DNA from: RYN-133 sp963754285 | Lineage (GTDB): Bacteria > Actinomycetota > Actinomycetes > Mycobacteriales > Jatrophihabitantaceae | DNA: 47,542 nucleotides | Direction: 5' to 3' | Assembly: GCA_963754285.1 (NCBI GenBank) | Contig: CAVWFN010000012.1 | Span: forward strand, 1-47,542 | Part shown: piece after piece, positions 23,530 through 32,637 of the stretch | Position numbering within the stretch: the stretch's first letter is position 1 | Layout: each line of letters starts with the position of its first letter | Notes under the pieces: generated by a model | Seen by the model: the letters and a program-made list of their open reading frames with translations, nothing else | Databases searched by the model: none | What the model was told of the DNA's origin: nothing | Translations under genes and position numbers: made by a program

Positions 23530-24402
23530 GTGACGTTCGTGCGGCCGGCACCCTCGCGCGCCCCGCGCATCGAGGTCCTGGCCGCCGCGCACCGCGGCGA
23601 GGTCGAGCGGCTGGCCGCGGCCGACCCGCTCGTCAACGCGGTGGTCGCTGCGCGGCTGGCGTCCTGTCGCACGCTCGAACCGGCGCGCCTCGGCGGCGTG
23701 CTGCTCGGCTCGCGCCGCGACGGCGAACTGTCCGGCGCCGCGTTCAACGGCGGCAACCTGCTGCCGATCGGCGGCCGGCACGCCGACTGGACGGCCCTGG
23801 CCGAACAGATCGGGCAGGTGCGGCGGGTCTGCACATCCATCGTCGGCGCGGCCGATGCCGTGGCCACGATGTGGGCGGTGCTCGAACCGGTCTGGGGGCC
23901 GGCGCGCGCGATCCGCGCGAGCCAGCCGCTGTTGGCGCTGCACCGCGGTGACCCGATGACGGCCCGCGCCGATCGGAGGGTTCGGATGATGCACCCCGAC
24001 GAGATCGGTCGCTACCTCCCGGCCGCCGCCGCGATGTTCGAAGAGGAGCTGGGCATCTCGCCGTTCGCCGGCCGCAGCGGCGGTTCGTACCGACACCGGG
24101 TCGAATCGTTGCTCGCCGGCGGGCGCTCGTTCGGCATCGTCGACAAGTCGGGCCGGATCGAGTTCAAGGCCGACATCGGCGCGCTCACCGACCACACCTG
24201 CCAGCTGCAGGGCGTGTGGGTGCGTCCGGACCTGCGCGGACGCGGTCTCGGCACGGCCGCCCTCGCCGCCGTCGTCGAGCATGCGCTGACCCGCGCACCG
24301 TCCGTCAGCCTCTACGTGAACGACTTCAACCTGGCCGCACGGCGCATGTACGCGAACATCGGCATGCAGCACGTGGCGACGCTCAAAACGGTTCTGTTCT
24401 GA
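23530..24402 (+). CDS. DUF4081-GNAT acetyltransferase
   Basis: The 290-residue protein has an N-terminal DUF4081-like region (about residues 1-140, with ADPLVNAVVAARLASCRTL and AAFNGGNLLPIGG) and a C-terminal GNAT fold with the acetyl-CoA loop VWVRPDLRGRGLGTAALAAV and the end VSLYVNDFNLAARRMYANIG. It is the same type of protein that follows gcpE in mycobacteria (Rv2867c type). The acceptor substrate is unknown. Here the usual short gap to ispG is replaced by about 1 kb of repeats, and the gene has its own promoter-like element. Confidence 0.87.
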   Translation: MTFVRPAPSRAPRIEVLAAAHRGEVERLAAADPLVNAVVAARLASCRTLEPARLGGVLLGSRRDGELSGAAFNGGNLLPIGGRHADWTALAEQIGQVRRVCTSIVGAADAVATMWAVLEPVWGPARAIRASQPLLALHRGDPMTARADRRVRMMHPDEIGRYLPAAAAMFEEELGISPFAGRSGGSYRHRVESLLAGGRSFGIVDKSGRIEFKADIGALTDHTCQLQGVWVRPDLRGRGLGTAALAAVVEHALTRAPSVSLYVNDFNLAARRMYANIGMQHVATLKTVLF

Positions 24403-24406
24403 GCGA

Positions 24407-24412
24407 TAGCGT
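24407..24412 (+). promoter_or_regulatory. Predicted -10 element (TAGCGT) of the HAD-ABC-Eis run
   Basis: TAGCGT is followed by 6 bases and the GTG at 24419. It could start a leaderless message covering the four tightly spaced genes to 30036. Confidence 0.42.
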
Positions 24413-24418
24413 CGTGCA

Positions 24419-25132
24419 GTGACTCCACGCCGCATTGATGCAGTGATCTTCGACTGGGGCGGGACGATCACCCCCTGGCACGACATCGACGCGCTTGCCC
24501 AGTGGCACGCGGTGGTCGACGATCCGGACGCCGCGAAGAAGCTTCTGGCCGCCAACGACGAGGTGTGGGTTCGCAGCCGCGACGAGCACCGCAGCGCCAC
24601 CATCACCGAGGTGTTCGGGCTCGCCGGTGTCGACCACACGGACACGATGCTCGAGGCCTACTACCGCTGGTGGGAGCCGCACACCCTCGCCGATCCGGAC
24701 GCCGTCGGCCTGTTCACGGCATTGCGCGGGCGCGGCATCAAGATCGGCGTGCTGTCGAACACGATCTGGCCGCGCATCGAGCACGAGCGCATCTTCGAGC
24801 GCGACGAACTCACCGAACTCATCGACGGCGCGGTCTATACCTCCGACATCCCGTGGACGAAACCGCATCCGGAGGCCTTTCGCGCCGCTCTCGACGCGGT
24901 CGACGTGGACGATCCCGGACGGGCGGTGTTCGTCGGCGACCGCCTGTTCGACGACATCCACGGTGCAGCCAGTGTCGGGATGCGCACCATCCTCGTCCCG
25001 CACAGCAACATCCCGACCGAGCAGATCGGACACACCGTGGGCGATCCGGACGCGATCGCCCACCGCCTCGGCGACGTGCTCGACATCGTCGTGGCGTGGA
25101 ACGAATCAGTTGCCGACGGGGAGGATGCTTGA
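24419..25132 (+). CDS. HAD-superfamily hydrolase
   Basis: The 237-residue protein has HAD motif I as VIFDWGGTITPW (nucleophile Asp, with Gly instead of the second Asp), motif II in KIGVLSNT, motif III Lys in WTKPHPEAFRAAL, and motif IV in VFVGDRLFDDIHGAASVG. It is a small-molecule phosphatase or related hydrolase of the HAD class with a helical cap; the substrate cannot be told. The missing second Asp of motif I is also seen in some HAD subgroups (for example DWAGT in phosphonatases), so activity may differ from simple phosphatases. Its end overlaps or touches the ABC gene start. Confidence 0.85.
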   Translation: MTPRRIDAVIFDWGGTITPWHDIDALAQWHAVVDDPDAAKKLLAANDEVWVRSRDEHRSATITEVFGLAGVDHTDTMLEAYYRWWEPHTLADPDAVGLFTALRGRGIKIGVLSNTIWPRIEHERIFERDELTELIDGAVYTSDIPWTKPHPEAFRAALDAVDVDDPGRAVFVGDRLFDDIHGAASVGMRTILVPHSNIPTEQIGHTVGDPDAIAHRLGDVLDIVVAWNESVADGEDA

Positions 25133-25136
25133 TCGC

Positions 25137-26870
25137 ATGCTCGTTCGACTGCTGATCAAGTATCTGGCGCCCTACCGGCGCTGGCTGGGTGCTGTCGTGA
25201 CCCTGCAGCTGATCAGCACCCTGGCGGCGTTGTACCTGCCGAGCCTCAACGCCGACATCATCGACCAGGGCGTCGCCCGCGGCGACACCGGCTACATCAT
25301 GCGCATCGGCGGCTGGATGCTCGCGGTGAGCGTCGTCCAGATCGCCGCGTCGATCGCAGCGGTGTTCTTCGGCGCCCGTGCCGCGATGTCGTTCGGACGT
25401 GACCTGCGCGGCACGTTGTTCGGTCACGTGCTGCGCTTCAGCGCACGCGAGGTGTCGCAGTTCGGGCCGCCGTCATTGATCACCCGGACGACCAACGACG
25501 TGCAGCAGGTACAGATGCTCGTCGTCATGGCCTGCACGCTGATGGTCGGCGCACCGATCATGTGCGTCGGCGGTGTGATCATGGCCCTGCGCGAGGACGC
25601 CGGCATGGGCTGGCTGCTCGGCGTGAGCGTGCCGGTGCTCGCGGTCGCGATCGGACTGGTCGTCATGCGCCTCGTGCCCCAGTTCCGCGCGATGCAAACG
25701 CGCATCGACACGGTCAACCGCGTGCTACGCGAGCAGATCACGGGCATCCGGGTCGTGCGTGCGTTCGTGCGCGAGCCGGAGGAGAGCGTTCGCTTCGCCA
25801 CGGCCAACGACGAACTGACTGCGACGGGAATCCGCGCCGGACGTCTCATGGCGCTCATGTTCCCGACCGTGATGCTGGTGCTGAACGTGTCGAGCGTCGC
25901 GGTGTTGTGGGTCGGTGCCGACCGCATCAATTCCGGCGCGACGCAGATCGGCTCGTTGACAGCCTTCCTGACCTACCTCGCACAGATCCTGATGTCGGTC
26001 ATGATGGCGACCTTCATGCTCATGATGTGGCCGCGCGCGAGCGTGTGCGCCGACCGCATCGGCGAGGTGCTCGATACCGAGTCGTCGCTCAGCCCGCCGA
26101 CTGAACCCGTGCGCGCCGTCGGCACTCGCGCCACCGTTGAGTTCCGTGGTGTCACGTTCTGCTACCCGGGCGCATCGGCGCCGGTCGTGCAGGACGTCAC
26201 GCTGCGCGCGACTCCGGGCACGACCACCGCATTCGTCGGAAGCACCGGCGCCGGCAAGTCGACGTTGATCTCGTTGGTGCCGCGGCTGTTCGACGTCACG
26301 AGCGGCAGCATGCTCGTCGACGGCGTGGACGTGCGCGAGCTCGATGCACAACTGCTCGCGGAGCGGGTCGCGATGGTGCCGCAGAAGGCCTACTTGTTCT
26401 CGGGGACGGTCGCGAGCAATCTGCGCTACGGCCGTCCCGAAGCGACCGACGACGAGTTGTGGGCAGCGCTGCGCACGGCACAGGCGCAGGACTTCGTCGC
26501 GGCGATGCCGGGCGGTCTCGATGCGTCGATCGCACAGGGCGGTACGAACGTGTCGGGCGGCCAGCGGCAACGGCTGGCGATCGCTCGCGCACTGGTGCGC
26601 CGTCCCGAGGTCTACCTGTTCGACGAGTCCTTCTCGGCGCTCGATCTCGGCACGGACGCCCGGTTGCGTGCGGCCCTGCGCCCGGTGACGCGCGACGCGG
26701 CCGTCCTCGTCGTGGCGTCGCGCATCTCGACCATCGCCGACGCCGATCAGATCGTGGTCCTCGACGGCGGACGCGTCGTCGGCATCGGCCGCCACGACTA
26801 CCTCATCGAGAACTGCCCGACCTACGCCGAGATCGTCGAGTCGCAGCTGTCCGCAGAGGACGCCGCATGA
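25137..26870 (+). CDS. ABC exporter half-transporter, subunit 1 (altered ATP site)
   Basis: The 577-residue protein has a six-helix membrane domain (about 1-320; PSLNADIIDQGVARGDTGYI) and a nucleotide-binding domain with Walker A GSTGAGKST (368-376), signature NVSGGQRQRL and Walker B VYLFDESFSALD. At the switch position it has ASRISTIADAD, with Ser where the catalytic His of AHRLSTI is expected. This marks it as the modified member of a heterodimer with the next gene. ATG at 25125 is an alternative start, but the GGGGAGG element would then touch the codon; 25137 gives better spacing and the usual N-terminus. Likely a drug or lipid exporter; the substrate is unknown. Confidence 0.9.
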   Translation: MLVRLLIKYLAPYRRWLGAVVTLQLISTLAALYLPSLNADIIDQGVARGDTGYIMRIGGWMLAVSVVQIAASIAAVFFGARAAMSFGRDLRGTLFGHVLRFSAREVSQFGPPSLITRTTNDVQQVQMLVVMACTLMVGAPIMCVGGVIMALREDAGMGWLLGVSVPVLAVAIGLVVMRLVPQFRAMQTRIDTVNRVLREQITGIRVVRAFVREPEESVRFATANDELTATGIRAGRLMALMFPTVMLVLNVSSVAVLWVGADRINSGATQIGSLTAFLTYLAQILMSVMMATFMLMMWPRASVCADRIGEVLDTESSLSPPTEPVRAVGTRATVEFRGVTFCYPGASAPVVQDVTLRATPGTTTAFVGSTGAGKSTLISLVPRLFDVTSGSMLVDGVDVRELDAQLLAERVAMVPQKAYLFSGTVASNLRYGRPEATDDELWAALRTAQAQDFVAAMPGGLDASIAQGGTNVSGGQRQRLAIARALVRRPEVYLFDESFSALDLGTDARLRAALRPVTRDAAVLVVASRISTIADADQIVVLDGGRVVGIGRHDYLIENCPTYAEIVESQLSAEDAA

Positions 26871-28843
26871 CGACCCCGAAGCGACTGCCCGCGGCCGGCG
26901 GAGAGGCCCGCCGGCGTGGCGGCCCGCCGTGGATGGGTGCCGCCATGCCGACGGAGAAGGCGATGACCTTCGTGCCGTCCGCGAAGCGCCTGCTCGGTCG
27001 GCTGCGTCCGCACCGCGCGACACTGCTGATCGTCGTCGCGCTGGCGGTCGCCAGCGTGACATTGAGCGTGCTCGGGCCGGAGCTGCTCGGTCACGCCACC
27101 GACGTGATCTTCACCGGGTTCCTCGGGTCACGACTGCCGTCCGGCGTCCCGCTCGATCGCGTGATCGCCGAGGCCCGCGCGCACGGCCATGGCAACTACG
27201 CCGACCTGCTCGCCCGTGCACACGTGACTCCCGGGGTCGGGATCGACTTCGGCGCGCTGGGCACGGTGCTCGGCTGGGCCCTCGCGGTGTACGTCGTCGC
27301 GAACGTGCTCGCCTACCTGCAAGGCGTGCTGCTGACCCGCACCGTCAACCTCGCCGTGCGGCAGTTGCGCACCGACGTCGAGAACAAGCTCGGCCGCTTG
27401 CCGCTGCCCTACGTCGACAGCCAGCCGCGCGGAGAGATCCTCAGCCGCGTCACCAACGACATCGACAACATCACGCAGAGCCTGCAGCAGACGATGAGCC
27501 AGCTGCTCACGTCGCTGCTCACGATCATCGGCGTTGTCGTGATGATGTTCGTGATCTCGCCCCTGCTCGCCGTCATCGCGCTTGTGACGATCCCGGTGAC
27601 GATCTTCGTGACGAAGGTGATCGCCAAGCGATCGCAACCGAAGTTCATCGCCCAGTGGAAGGCGACCGGACGGCTCAACTCGCACATCGAGGAGGCGTTC
27701 TCCGGTCACGAGATCGTGCGCGTGTTCGGTCGCCAGCGCGAGAGCGAGCAGGGCTTCGCCACGACTAACGACCAGCTGTACGAGGCGAGCTGGGGAGCGC
27801 AGTTCGTGAGCGGCATCATCATGCCGTCGATGATGTTCATCGGTGCGCTGAACTACGTTGCGATCGCGGTGATCGGCGGTCTGCGCGTCGCGTCCGGAAC
27901 GATGTCGCTCGGCGACGTGCAGGCGTTCATCCAGTACTCGCGGCAGTTCACCCAACCGCTGACCCAGGTCGCGTCGATGGCGAACCTGCTGCAGTCGGGT
28001 GTCGCCTCGGCCGAGCGCGTGTTCGACCTGCTCGACGCGCCCGAGCAGCTGCCCGACCCCGCCGATCCGCAGAAGCCGCTCGAGCGGCGTGGCCGGGTCG
28101 AGTTCGAGCATGTCGACTTCAGCTACTCCAAGGACGAGCCGCTGATCGAGGATCTGTCGCTGGTCGCCGAGCCGGGGCACACGATCGCCATCGTCGGCCC
28201 GACCGGCGCGGGGAAGACGACGCTGGTCAACCTGATCATGCGCTTCTACGAACTCGACGGCGGCCGCATCACGATCGACGGCATCGACATCACCGCGATG
28301 CGCCGCGACGTGCTGCGCAGCGGCATCGGCATGGTGCTGCAGGACACCTGGCTGTTCAGCGGGACGATCTGGGACAACATCGCCTACGGCCGTCCCGGCG
28401 CTAGCGACGAGGATGTCGTGGCCGCCGCCAAACTCGCGTTCGTCGACCGCTTCGTGCAGTCGCTGCCCGACGGCTACGAAACCGTGCTGGACGAGGAGAC
28501 GAGCAACGTCAGCGCCGGCCAACGGCAGCTGATCACGATCGCCCGGGCGTTCCTGGCCGACCCGGCGCTGCTGATCCTGGACGAGGCGACCAGTTCGGTC
28601 GACACCCGCACCGAGCTGCTCGTGCAGAAGGCGACAGCCGCGCTGCGTACGAACCGCACGAGCTTCGTCGTCGCGCACCGGTTGTCGACCATCCGCGACG
28701 CCGACCTGATCCTCGTCATGGACAGCGGCCACATCGTCGAGCAGGGCAACCATCAGGAACTGCTCGTCGCGCGCGGTGCGTACTTCGAGCTGTACAACAC
28801 TCAGTTCACCAGCGCCACGACTGAGGAACCCGAGTTCGTATGA
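26867..28843 (+). CDS. ABC exporter half-transporter, subunit 2
   Basis: The 658-residue partner starts at ATG 26867, overlapping the stop of subunit 1 as ATGA. It has a hydrophilic N-terminal tail (about 40 residues), a membrane domain with an unusually long first outer loop (about residues 85-130), and a nucleotide-binding domain. That domain has Walker A GPTGAGKTT, Walker B LLILDEATSSVDTRTE and a normal switch His in VAHRLSTIRDADLI. Its signature is NVSAGQRQL rather than LSGGQ. So one ATP site (subunit 1 Walker/switch plus subunit 2 signature) is altered on both sides, while the other is complete, as known for heterodimeric exporters such as TM287/288 and BmrCD. Confidence 0.92.
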   Translation: MTTPKRLPAAGGEARRRGGPPWMGAAMPTEKAMTFVPSAKRLLGRLRPHRATLLIVVALAVASVTLSVLGPELLGHATDVIFTGFLGSRLPSGVPLDRVIAEARAHGHGNYADLLARAHVTPGVGIDFGALGTVLGWALAVYVVANVLAYLQGVLLTRTVNLAVRQLRTDVENKLGRLPLPYVDSQPRGEILSRVTNDIDNITQSLQQTMSQLLTSLLTIIGVVVMMFVISPLLAVIALVTIPVTIFVTKVIAKRSQPKFIAQWKATGRLNSHIEEAFSGHEIVRVFGRQRESEQGFATTNDQLYEASWGAQFVSGIIMPSMMFIGALNYVAIAVIGGLRVASGTMSLGDVQAFIQYSRQFTQPLTQVASMANLLQSGVASAERVFDLLDAPEQLPDPADPQKPLERRGRVEFEHVDFSYSKDEPLIEDLSLVAEPGHTIAIVGPTGAGKTTLVNLIMRFYELDGGRITIDGIDITAMRRDVLRSGIGMVLQDTWLFSGTIWDNIAYGRPGASDEDVVAAAKLAFVDRFVQSLPDGYETVLDEETSNVSAGQRQLITIARAFLADPALLILDEATSSVDTRTELLVQKATAALRTNRTSFVVAHRLSTIRDADLILVMDSGHIVEQGNHQELLVARGAYFELYNTQFTSATTEEPEFV

Positions 28844-30036
28844 GCTTCGAGATCCGCTACGCACACCCCGACGAACTCCCCGCGGTGATCGACCTCGACG
28901 GGGCCAGCTTCGGCGCGCAGTACGACGACGACGACCTGCCCGACATCGAGCTCGACATCGAACTCGACACGATGCTGGTCGCGATGGACGGCGGGCGGTT
29001 GCTCGGCGTCAGTTGCGAGGTGCCGTTCACGATGACGCTGCCGGGCGGCGCGACTGCGGCGACCGGGATCACCTGGGTTTCGGTCGAACCGACATCGCGA
29101 CGTCGAGGTGTTCTGCGCGCGCTCATGGAGCAGCAGGTGCGCACCCTGGCCGGTCAGGGCGTTCCGGCGCTGGTGCTCACCGCGAGCGAAGCGACGATCT
29201 ATGCCCGCTTCGGCTTCGGCGTCGCGACCAGGGTCCGCAAGCTGCGCCTGGACCGCCGCGCGGCGCGCCCGGTGCAATCGATCGTCGAGCACGGCGTCGT
29301 CCGGATGAACTCCGCCGACGCGCGCGACGCGTTGGTGGCTCTTTACGACCGGTGGCGGCAAGTGACCCCTGGCGCACTCGACCGCAACGACAAGCGTTGG
29401 CAGCTGCAGCTGCTGGAACGGCCGTGGTCACAGCGTGGCCGGTCGGCGTTGTTCCACCTGGTGCACGAGGACGGATACGTCTCCTACCGGATGAGCCGCT
29501 CCTACGACGACCTGGGTCATCGCAACGTCTGCTCGATCGTCGACTACGTGGTGTGCACGCCGCAGGCGCACGCCGGCCTGTGGCAGGTGCTTCTCGACCT
29601 GGACCTGGTCATGAGCATCGAGAGCAACCGCGTGCCGCTCGACGACCCGCTGCCGCACCTGCTCACCGATCCGCGCCAGGTGACCACGACCGCGCTCACG
29701 GACGGGCTGTGGGTACGGCCACTCGATGTCGCCGGGCTGCTCGCGGCCCGCAGCTATGCCGTCGACCTCGACGTCGTGCTGCGGGTGCGCGATCCGCTGC
29801 TCGGCGACGGCACATTCCGCCTGACGGGCGGACCGACAGGCGCGACATGCGCTCCGACGAACGACGCCGCCGACCTCGACCTGGACATCGCCGCGCTGGG
29901 TGCCATCGCGCTCGGCGGGACGCGAGTCGCCCAGCTCGCCCGAGCGGGACAGGTGCTCGGGTCCGCGGCGCTCGTCGCACGCCTCGACCGGGCGTTCGTG
30001 GGCGACGTCGAACCGCAGTTCGGCACCTATTTCTGA
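28840..30036 (+). CDS. Eis-like N-acetyltransferase
   Basis: The 398-residue protein has the three-part layout of Eis. It has an N-terminal GNAT region (ITWVSVEPTSRRRGVLRALM as acetyl-CoA loop, then LTASEATIYARFGFGVAT), a second GNAT-like region, and a C-terminal SCP2-like domain ending in GTYF. In Mycobacterium tuberculosis Eis, length is similar and the C-terminal Phe carboxylate acts in catalysis, so the terminal Phe is meaningful. Eis acetylates aminoglycosides at several amines and also some proteins; the natural substrate here is not known. The ATG overlaps the ABC gene stop (ATGA), linking acetylation with export in one operon. Confidence 0.87.
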   Translation: MSFEIRYAHPDELPAVIDLDGASFGAQYDDDDLPDIELDIELDTMLVAMDGGRLLGVSCEVPFTMTLPGGATAATGITWVSVEPTSRRRGVLRALMEQQVRTLAGQGVPALVLTASEATIYARFGFGVATRVRKLRLDRRAARPVQSIVEHGVVRMNSADARDALVALYDRWRQVTPGALDRNDKRWQLQLLERPWSQRGRSALFHLVHEDGYVSYRMSRSYDDLGHRNVCSIVDYVVCTPQAHAGLWQVLLDLDLVMSIESNRVPLDDPLPHLLTDPRQVTTTALTDGLWVRPLDVAGLLAARSYAVDLDVVLRVRDPLLGDGTFRLTGGPTGATCAPTNDAADLDLDIAALGAIALGGTRVAQLARAGQVLGSAALVARLDRAFVGDVEPQFGTYF

Positions 30037-30049
30037 GCTCTCACACGAG

Positions 30050-30496
30050 CTAGGGCGCACTCGTCCCCGGAAAGGCGACCACGGCGTGTGGGCTGCCCGC
30101 GATCAGGCGCCACCGAGTCGCACGCACCGCACTCGCGGTGAGCCCGCGCTGCGCCGTACGGCGCAGACCGCTAGTGCCGGACTGTTGCGCCGCGGCCGCG
30201 TACAGGAACCGCCATCCCGCAGCACAAGCGTCCTCGAGTTGGGGCGCGAGCTGCAGCGGCGCGACGCCGTACAGCCCGGGGTAGTCGCCCTGTGCCGGGT
30301 GCGGGGTCGCTCCGGTCGCGGCGATCGCATCGGCCGTGTCGTCGCGTAGCTGCTCGTGCAGGGCCTGGCACGACCGCGCGAGGTCCTGCCGGTCAGCAGG
30401 CAGCTGCGGACCCAACAGGGCGTATCCGAAGGCCGCCTGCTGCTCGGCGGCCAGCGCGTCCTGCCAGGCCGCGAGGGTTTGCGGGTCAACGTTCAT
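30050..30496 (-). CDS. DUF4439 ferritin-like protein
   Basis: From ATG 30496, overlapping the stop of the gene upstream as ATGA, the 148-residue helical protein reads NVDPQTLAAWQDALAAEQQA, AAFGYALLGPQL, and LYGVAPLQLAPQLEDACAAG. This is the DUF4439 family, a ferritin-like helical bundle with conserved acidic residues; it occurs next to rimP in other actinobacteria (Rv2844 type). Function is unknown. An extended start 30 bases upstream would fall inside the preceding gene and is less likely. It converges with the Eis-like gene, with 13 bases between the stops. Confidence 0.83.
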   Translation of the reverse strand: MNVDPQTLAAWQDALAAEQQAAFGYALLGPQLPADRQDLARSCQALHEQLRDDTADAIAATGATPHPAQGDYPGLYGVAPLQLAPQLEDACAAGWRFLYAAAAQQSGTSGLRRTAQRGLTASAVRATRWRLIAGSPHAVVAFPGTSAP

Positions 30497-31017
30497 CGGA
30501 GAAGCTCCGCGTGGGTGGCTTCGCACGCGGCGATGCTGGCCAGCAGCACTGCCGCCTCGTCGGACAGGCTCGCGGCTCGTTTCGCAGCCACCTGCGCCGC
30601 ACGCGTCTCAGCCGTGCGCACGTCGGCAATGCGCACGCGGCCGGACGTGCTCGGCACCGGCGCGGACGATGCGCTGGGCTTGAGCGGATACATCGCATCG
30701 GCGGTGAGTCCCTGGATCGCCCGCAGGTGGGCGACATGGTCGGTGTGCACCTGTCGCAGCACGGTCGCCTGCGAACCGCTCACGTGCTTGAGCGCGGCCC
30801 CGACGGTCGCGATCAGCTCGCGTTCGACCCTGCTCGCAGCGTGCAATTGGTCGATGAGCGCGGTCGGCAGTGCCGCCGGCTTCGACTCGTCCGCGGACAG
30901 TGCCCACCACACCCCGCCGCCCGCTGCGGCGACGGCCAGAGTGCCCACGAGCAGGAAGCCGCGACGTGACGGCGGAGGCTGGGGCAGCGGACCGTGCGGG
31001 AAGGGGCGCTCGTCCAT
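30493..31017 (-). CDS. Exported ferritin-like protein with twin-arginine signal
   Basis: The 174-residue protein has a Pro-rich start (MDERPFPHGPLPQPPPSRRG), then a twin-arginine motif SRRGFLL and hydrophobic helix (VGTLAVAAAGGGVWWAL), suggesting Tat export or membrane anchoring. The rest is helical (ALIDQLHAASRVERELIATV, VLRQVHTDHVAHLRAIQGL, CEATHAELLR) with His and Glu placed as in ferritin-like bundles. It is paired with the DUF4439 gene by a 4-base overlap and diverges from rimP, the same arrangement as the Rv2843-Rv2844 pair in M. tuberculosis. Whether it binds metal is unknown. Confidence 0.72.
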   Translation of the reverse strand: MDERPFPHGPLPQPPPSRRGFLLVGTLAVAAAGGGVWWALSADESKPAALPTALIDQLHAASRVERELIATVGAALKHVSGSQATVLRQVHTDHVAHLRAIQGLTADAMYPLKPSASSAPVPSTSGRVRIADVRTAETRAAQVAAKRAASLSDEAAVLLASIAACEATHAELLR

Positions 31018-31104
31018 GGCGCAGCCAGTCTTGCAGAGCCGATACCCTGTTCAGCGCGACACCACCAAGCACGAACACCTGAACAGATGCAGGAGGGGGT
31101 CACG

Positions 31105-31599
31105 ATGCCGCCGACCCGGGCCAACGCTGCCGCCCTGCACCTGCTCGAGGTCCTCGCGCCGGTCGTCGCCGCCACCGGGTACGACCTCGAGGACGTCACA
31201 GTGACCTCGGCGGGTCGGCGCAGCCTCGTCCGCGTGATCGTCGACGGCGACGGCGGTGTCGACCTCGATGCCATCGCCGAGGTGAGCCGCGTGGTGTCCG
31301 ACGCCCTGGACGCAGACTCTCCGGGTGGGCCGGCCTTCGCCGGGCCGTACGTGCTCGAGGTGACCTCGCCGGGTGTCGATCGGCCGCTGACCGAGCCGCG
31401 CCACTGGCGCCGGGCGATCGGCCGCCTCGTCCAGGTACGGGTCGGGGGTTCGGACGGCGAGACCGTGACCGGACGAGTGGAAGCAGCCGAAGGCTCCGGA
31501 GTCGTGGTCGACGTCGACGGCGCAACCCGCGAGATCGCCTGGAACGAACTCGGCGCGGGCAAGGTGCAGATCGAGTTCAACCGTGGAGGTGAGCACTGA
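31105..31599 (+). CDS. rimP: Ribosome maturation factor RimP
   Basis: The 164-residue protein assists 30S subunit maturation. It shows LEVLAPVVAATGYDLEDVTV, RRSLVRVIVDGDGGVDLDAI, VSDALDADSP and the hallmark YVLEVTSPGVDRPLTEPRHW, then a C-terminal SH3-like part. The ATG at 31105 is fixed by AGGAGGGGG at 31091-31099. A TACCCT hexamer at 31043-31048 would give a leader of about 50 bases for the rimP-nusA-ylxR-infB transcript. nusA begins one base after the stop. Confidence 0.93.
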   Translation: MPPTRANAAALHLLEVLAPVVAATGYDLEDVTVTSAGRRSLVRVIVDGDGGVDLDAIAEVSRVVSDALDADSPGGPAFAGPYVLEVTSPGVDRPLTEPRHWRRAIGRLVQVRVGGSDGETVTGRVEAAEGSGVVVDVDGATREIAWNELGAGKVQIEFNRGGEH

Positions 31600-31600
31600 C

Positions 31601-32629
31601 GTGGTCAGCGTCGACATCGCCGCGCTGCGCAGCATCGAGCGGGAGAAGGAGATCCCCTTCACCACCCTGCTCGACGCCCTCGAGACTGCGCTGCTCACCG
31701 CCTACAAGCACACCGCGCACTCCATGCCGCACGCCCGGGTCGCGATCGACCGCAAGAGCGGGGAAGTGATCGTCTGGGCCCAGGACCTCGGCCCGGACGG
31801 CGAGATCGAAGAGGAATACGACGACACCCCGACCGACTTCGGCCGGGTCGCCGCGATGACTGCGCGCCAGGTGATCCTGCAGCGGTTGCGCGACGCCGAG
31901 CACGACCAGACCTACGGCGAGTACTCCGGCCGCGAGGGTGACATCGTCACAGGGGTCATCCAGGCCGACGCCCAGGCCGCGCAGCGCGGAATCGTCCTGG
32001 TCGACATCGGCAAGGTCGAAGCGGTCCTGCCGCAGTCCGAGCAGGTCCCCGGCGAGACCTACACCCACGGCACCCGGTTGCGCTGTTACGTCGTCGGAGT
32101 GACGCGCGGGATGCGCGGGCCGCAGGTGACGGTCAGCCGCACCCATCCCAGCCTGGTCAAGAAGCTGTTCGCCCTCGAGGTGCCCGAGATCGCCGACGGC
32201 AGCGTCGAAATCGTCGACGTGGCGCGCGAGGCAGGGCACCGCAGCAAGATCGCCGTTCGCACGGAGGTGTCCGGCCTCAACGCCAAGGGTGCCTGCATCG
32301 GCCCGATGGGCCAGCGGGTGCGCAATGTCGTCGCCGAACTGCACGGCGAGAAGATCGACATCGTCGACTGGGCCGAAGACCCGGCCAAATACGTCGGCAA
32401 CGCGCTTTCACCGGCCCATGTCCTGCAGAGCCGGGTCGTCGACGCGGTGACGCAGTCGGTGCGCGTGGTCGTCCCCGATTTCCAGCTTTCGCTCGCGATC
32501 GGACGCGAGGGCCAGAACGCCCGGCTCGCGGCCCGGCTGACCGGATGGCGCATCGACATCCACAGCGACAGCGAGGCCACGGCCCCCGCACAGGCGACGC
32601 CTCGCGACACGCCCGAGCGCGAGGGGTAG
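31601..32629 (+). CDS. nusA: Transcription termination/antitermination factor NusA
   Basis: NusA binds RNA polymerase and controls pausing, termination and rRNA antitermination. The 342-residue protein has the N-terminal polymerase-binding domain (VDIAALRSIEREKEIPFTTL), an S1 domain (about 110-180; GREGDIVTGVIQADAQAAQR), and two KH domains (KGACIGPMGQRVRNVVAELH; LSLAIGREGQNARLAARLTG). It lacks the C-terminal acidic repeats of the E. coli protein, which is normal in actinobacteria. I prefer GTG 31601, with GGAGGTG at 31586-31592 as ribosome binding site; GTG 31583 inside rimP is an alternative. It forms the known rimP-nusA-ylxR-infB order. Confidence 0.94.
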   Translation: MVSVDIAALRSIEREKEIPFTTLLDALETALLTAYKHTAHSMPHARVAIDRKSGEVIVWAQDLGPDGEIEEEYDDTPTDFGRVAAMTARQVILQRLRDAEHDQTYGEYSGREGDIVTGVIQADAQAAQRGIVLVDIGKVEAVLPQSEQVPGETYTHGTRLRCYVVGVTRGMRGPQVTVSRTHPSLVKKLFALEVPEIADGSVEIVDVAREAGHRSKIAVRTEVSGLNAKGACIGPMGQRVRNVVAELHGEKIDIVDWAEDPAKYVGNALSPAHVLQSRVVDAVTQSVRVVVPDFQLSLAIGREGQNARLAARLTGWRIDIHSDSEATAPAQATPRDTPEREG

Positions 32630-32637
32630 ACTGGTCG

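Noticed and set aside
22531..23551. Long open frames on both strands through the repeat region
   Set aside because: Nearly all frames are open because the repeats lack TAA, TAG and TGA in several phases. The peptides are degenerate copies of the repeat, without start signals or family motifs.
30036..30051. AGCTC/GAGCT inverted repeat between convergent Eis-like and DUF4439 genes
   Set aside because: A 5-base stem in a 13-base gap is not strong evidence for a terminator.
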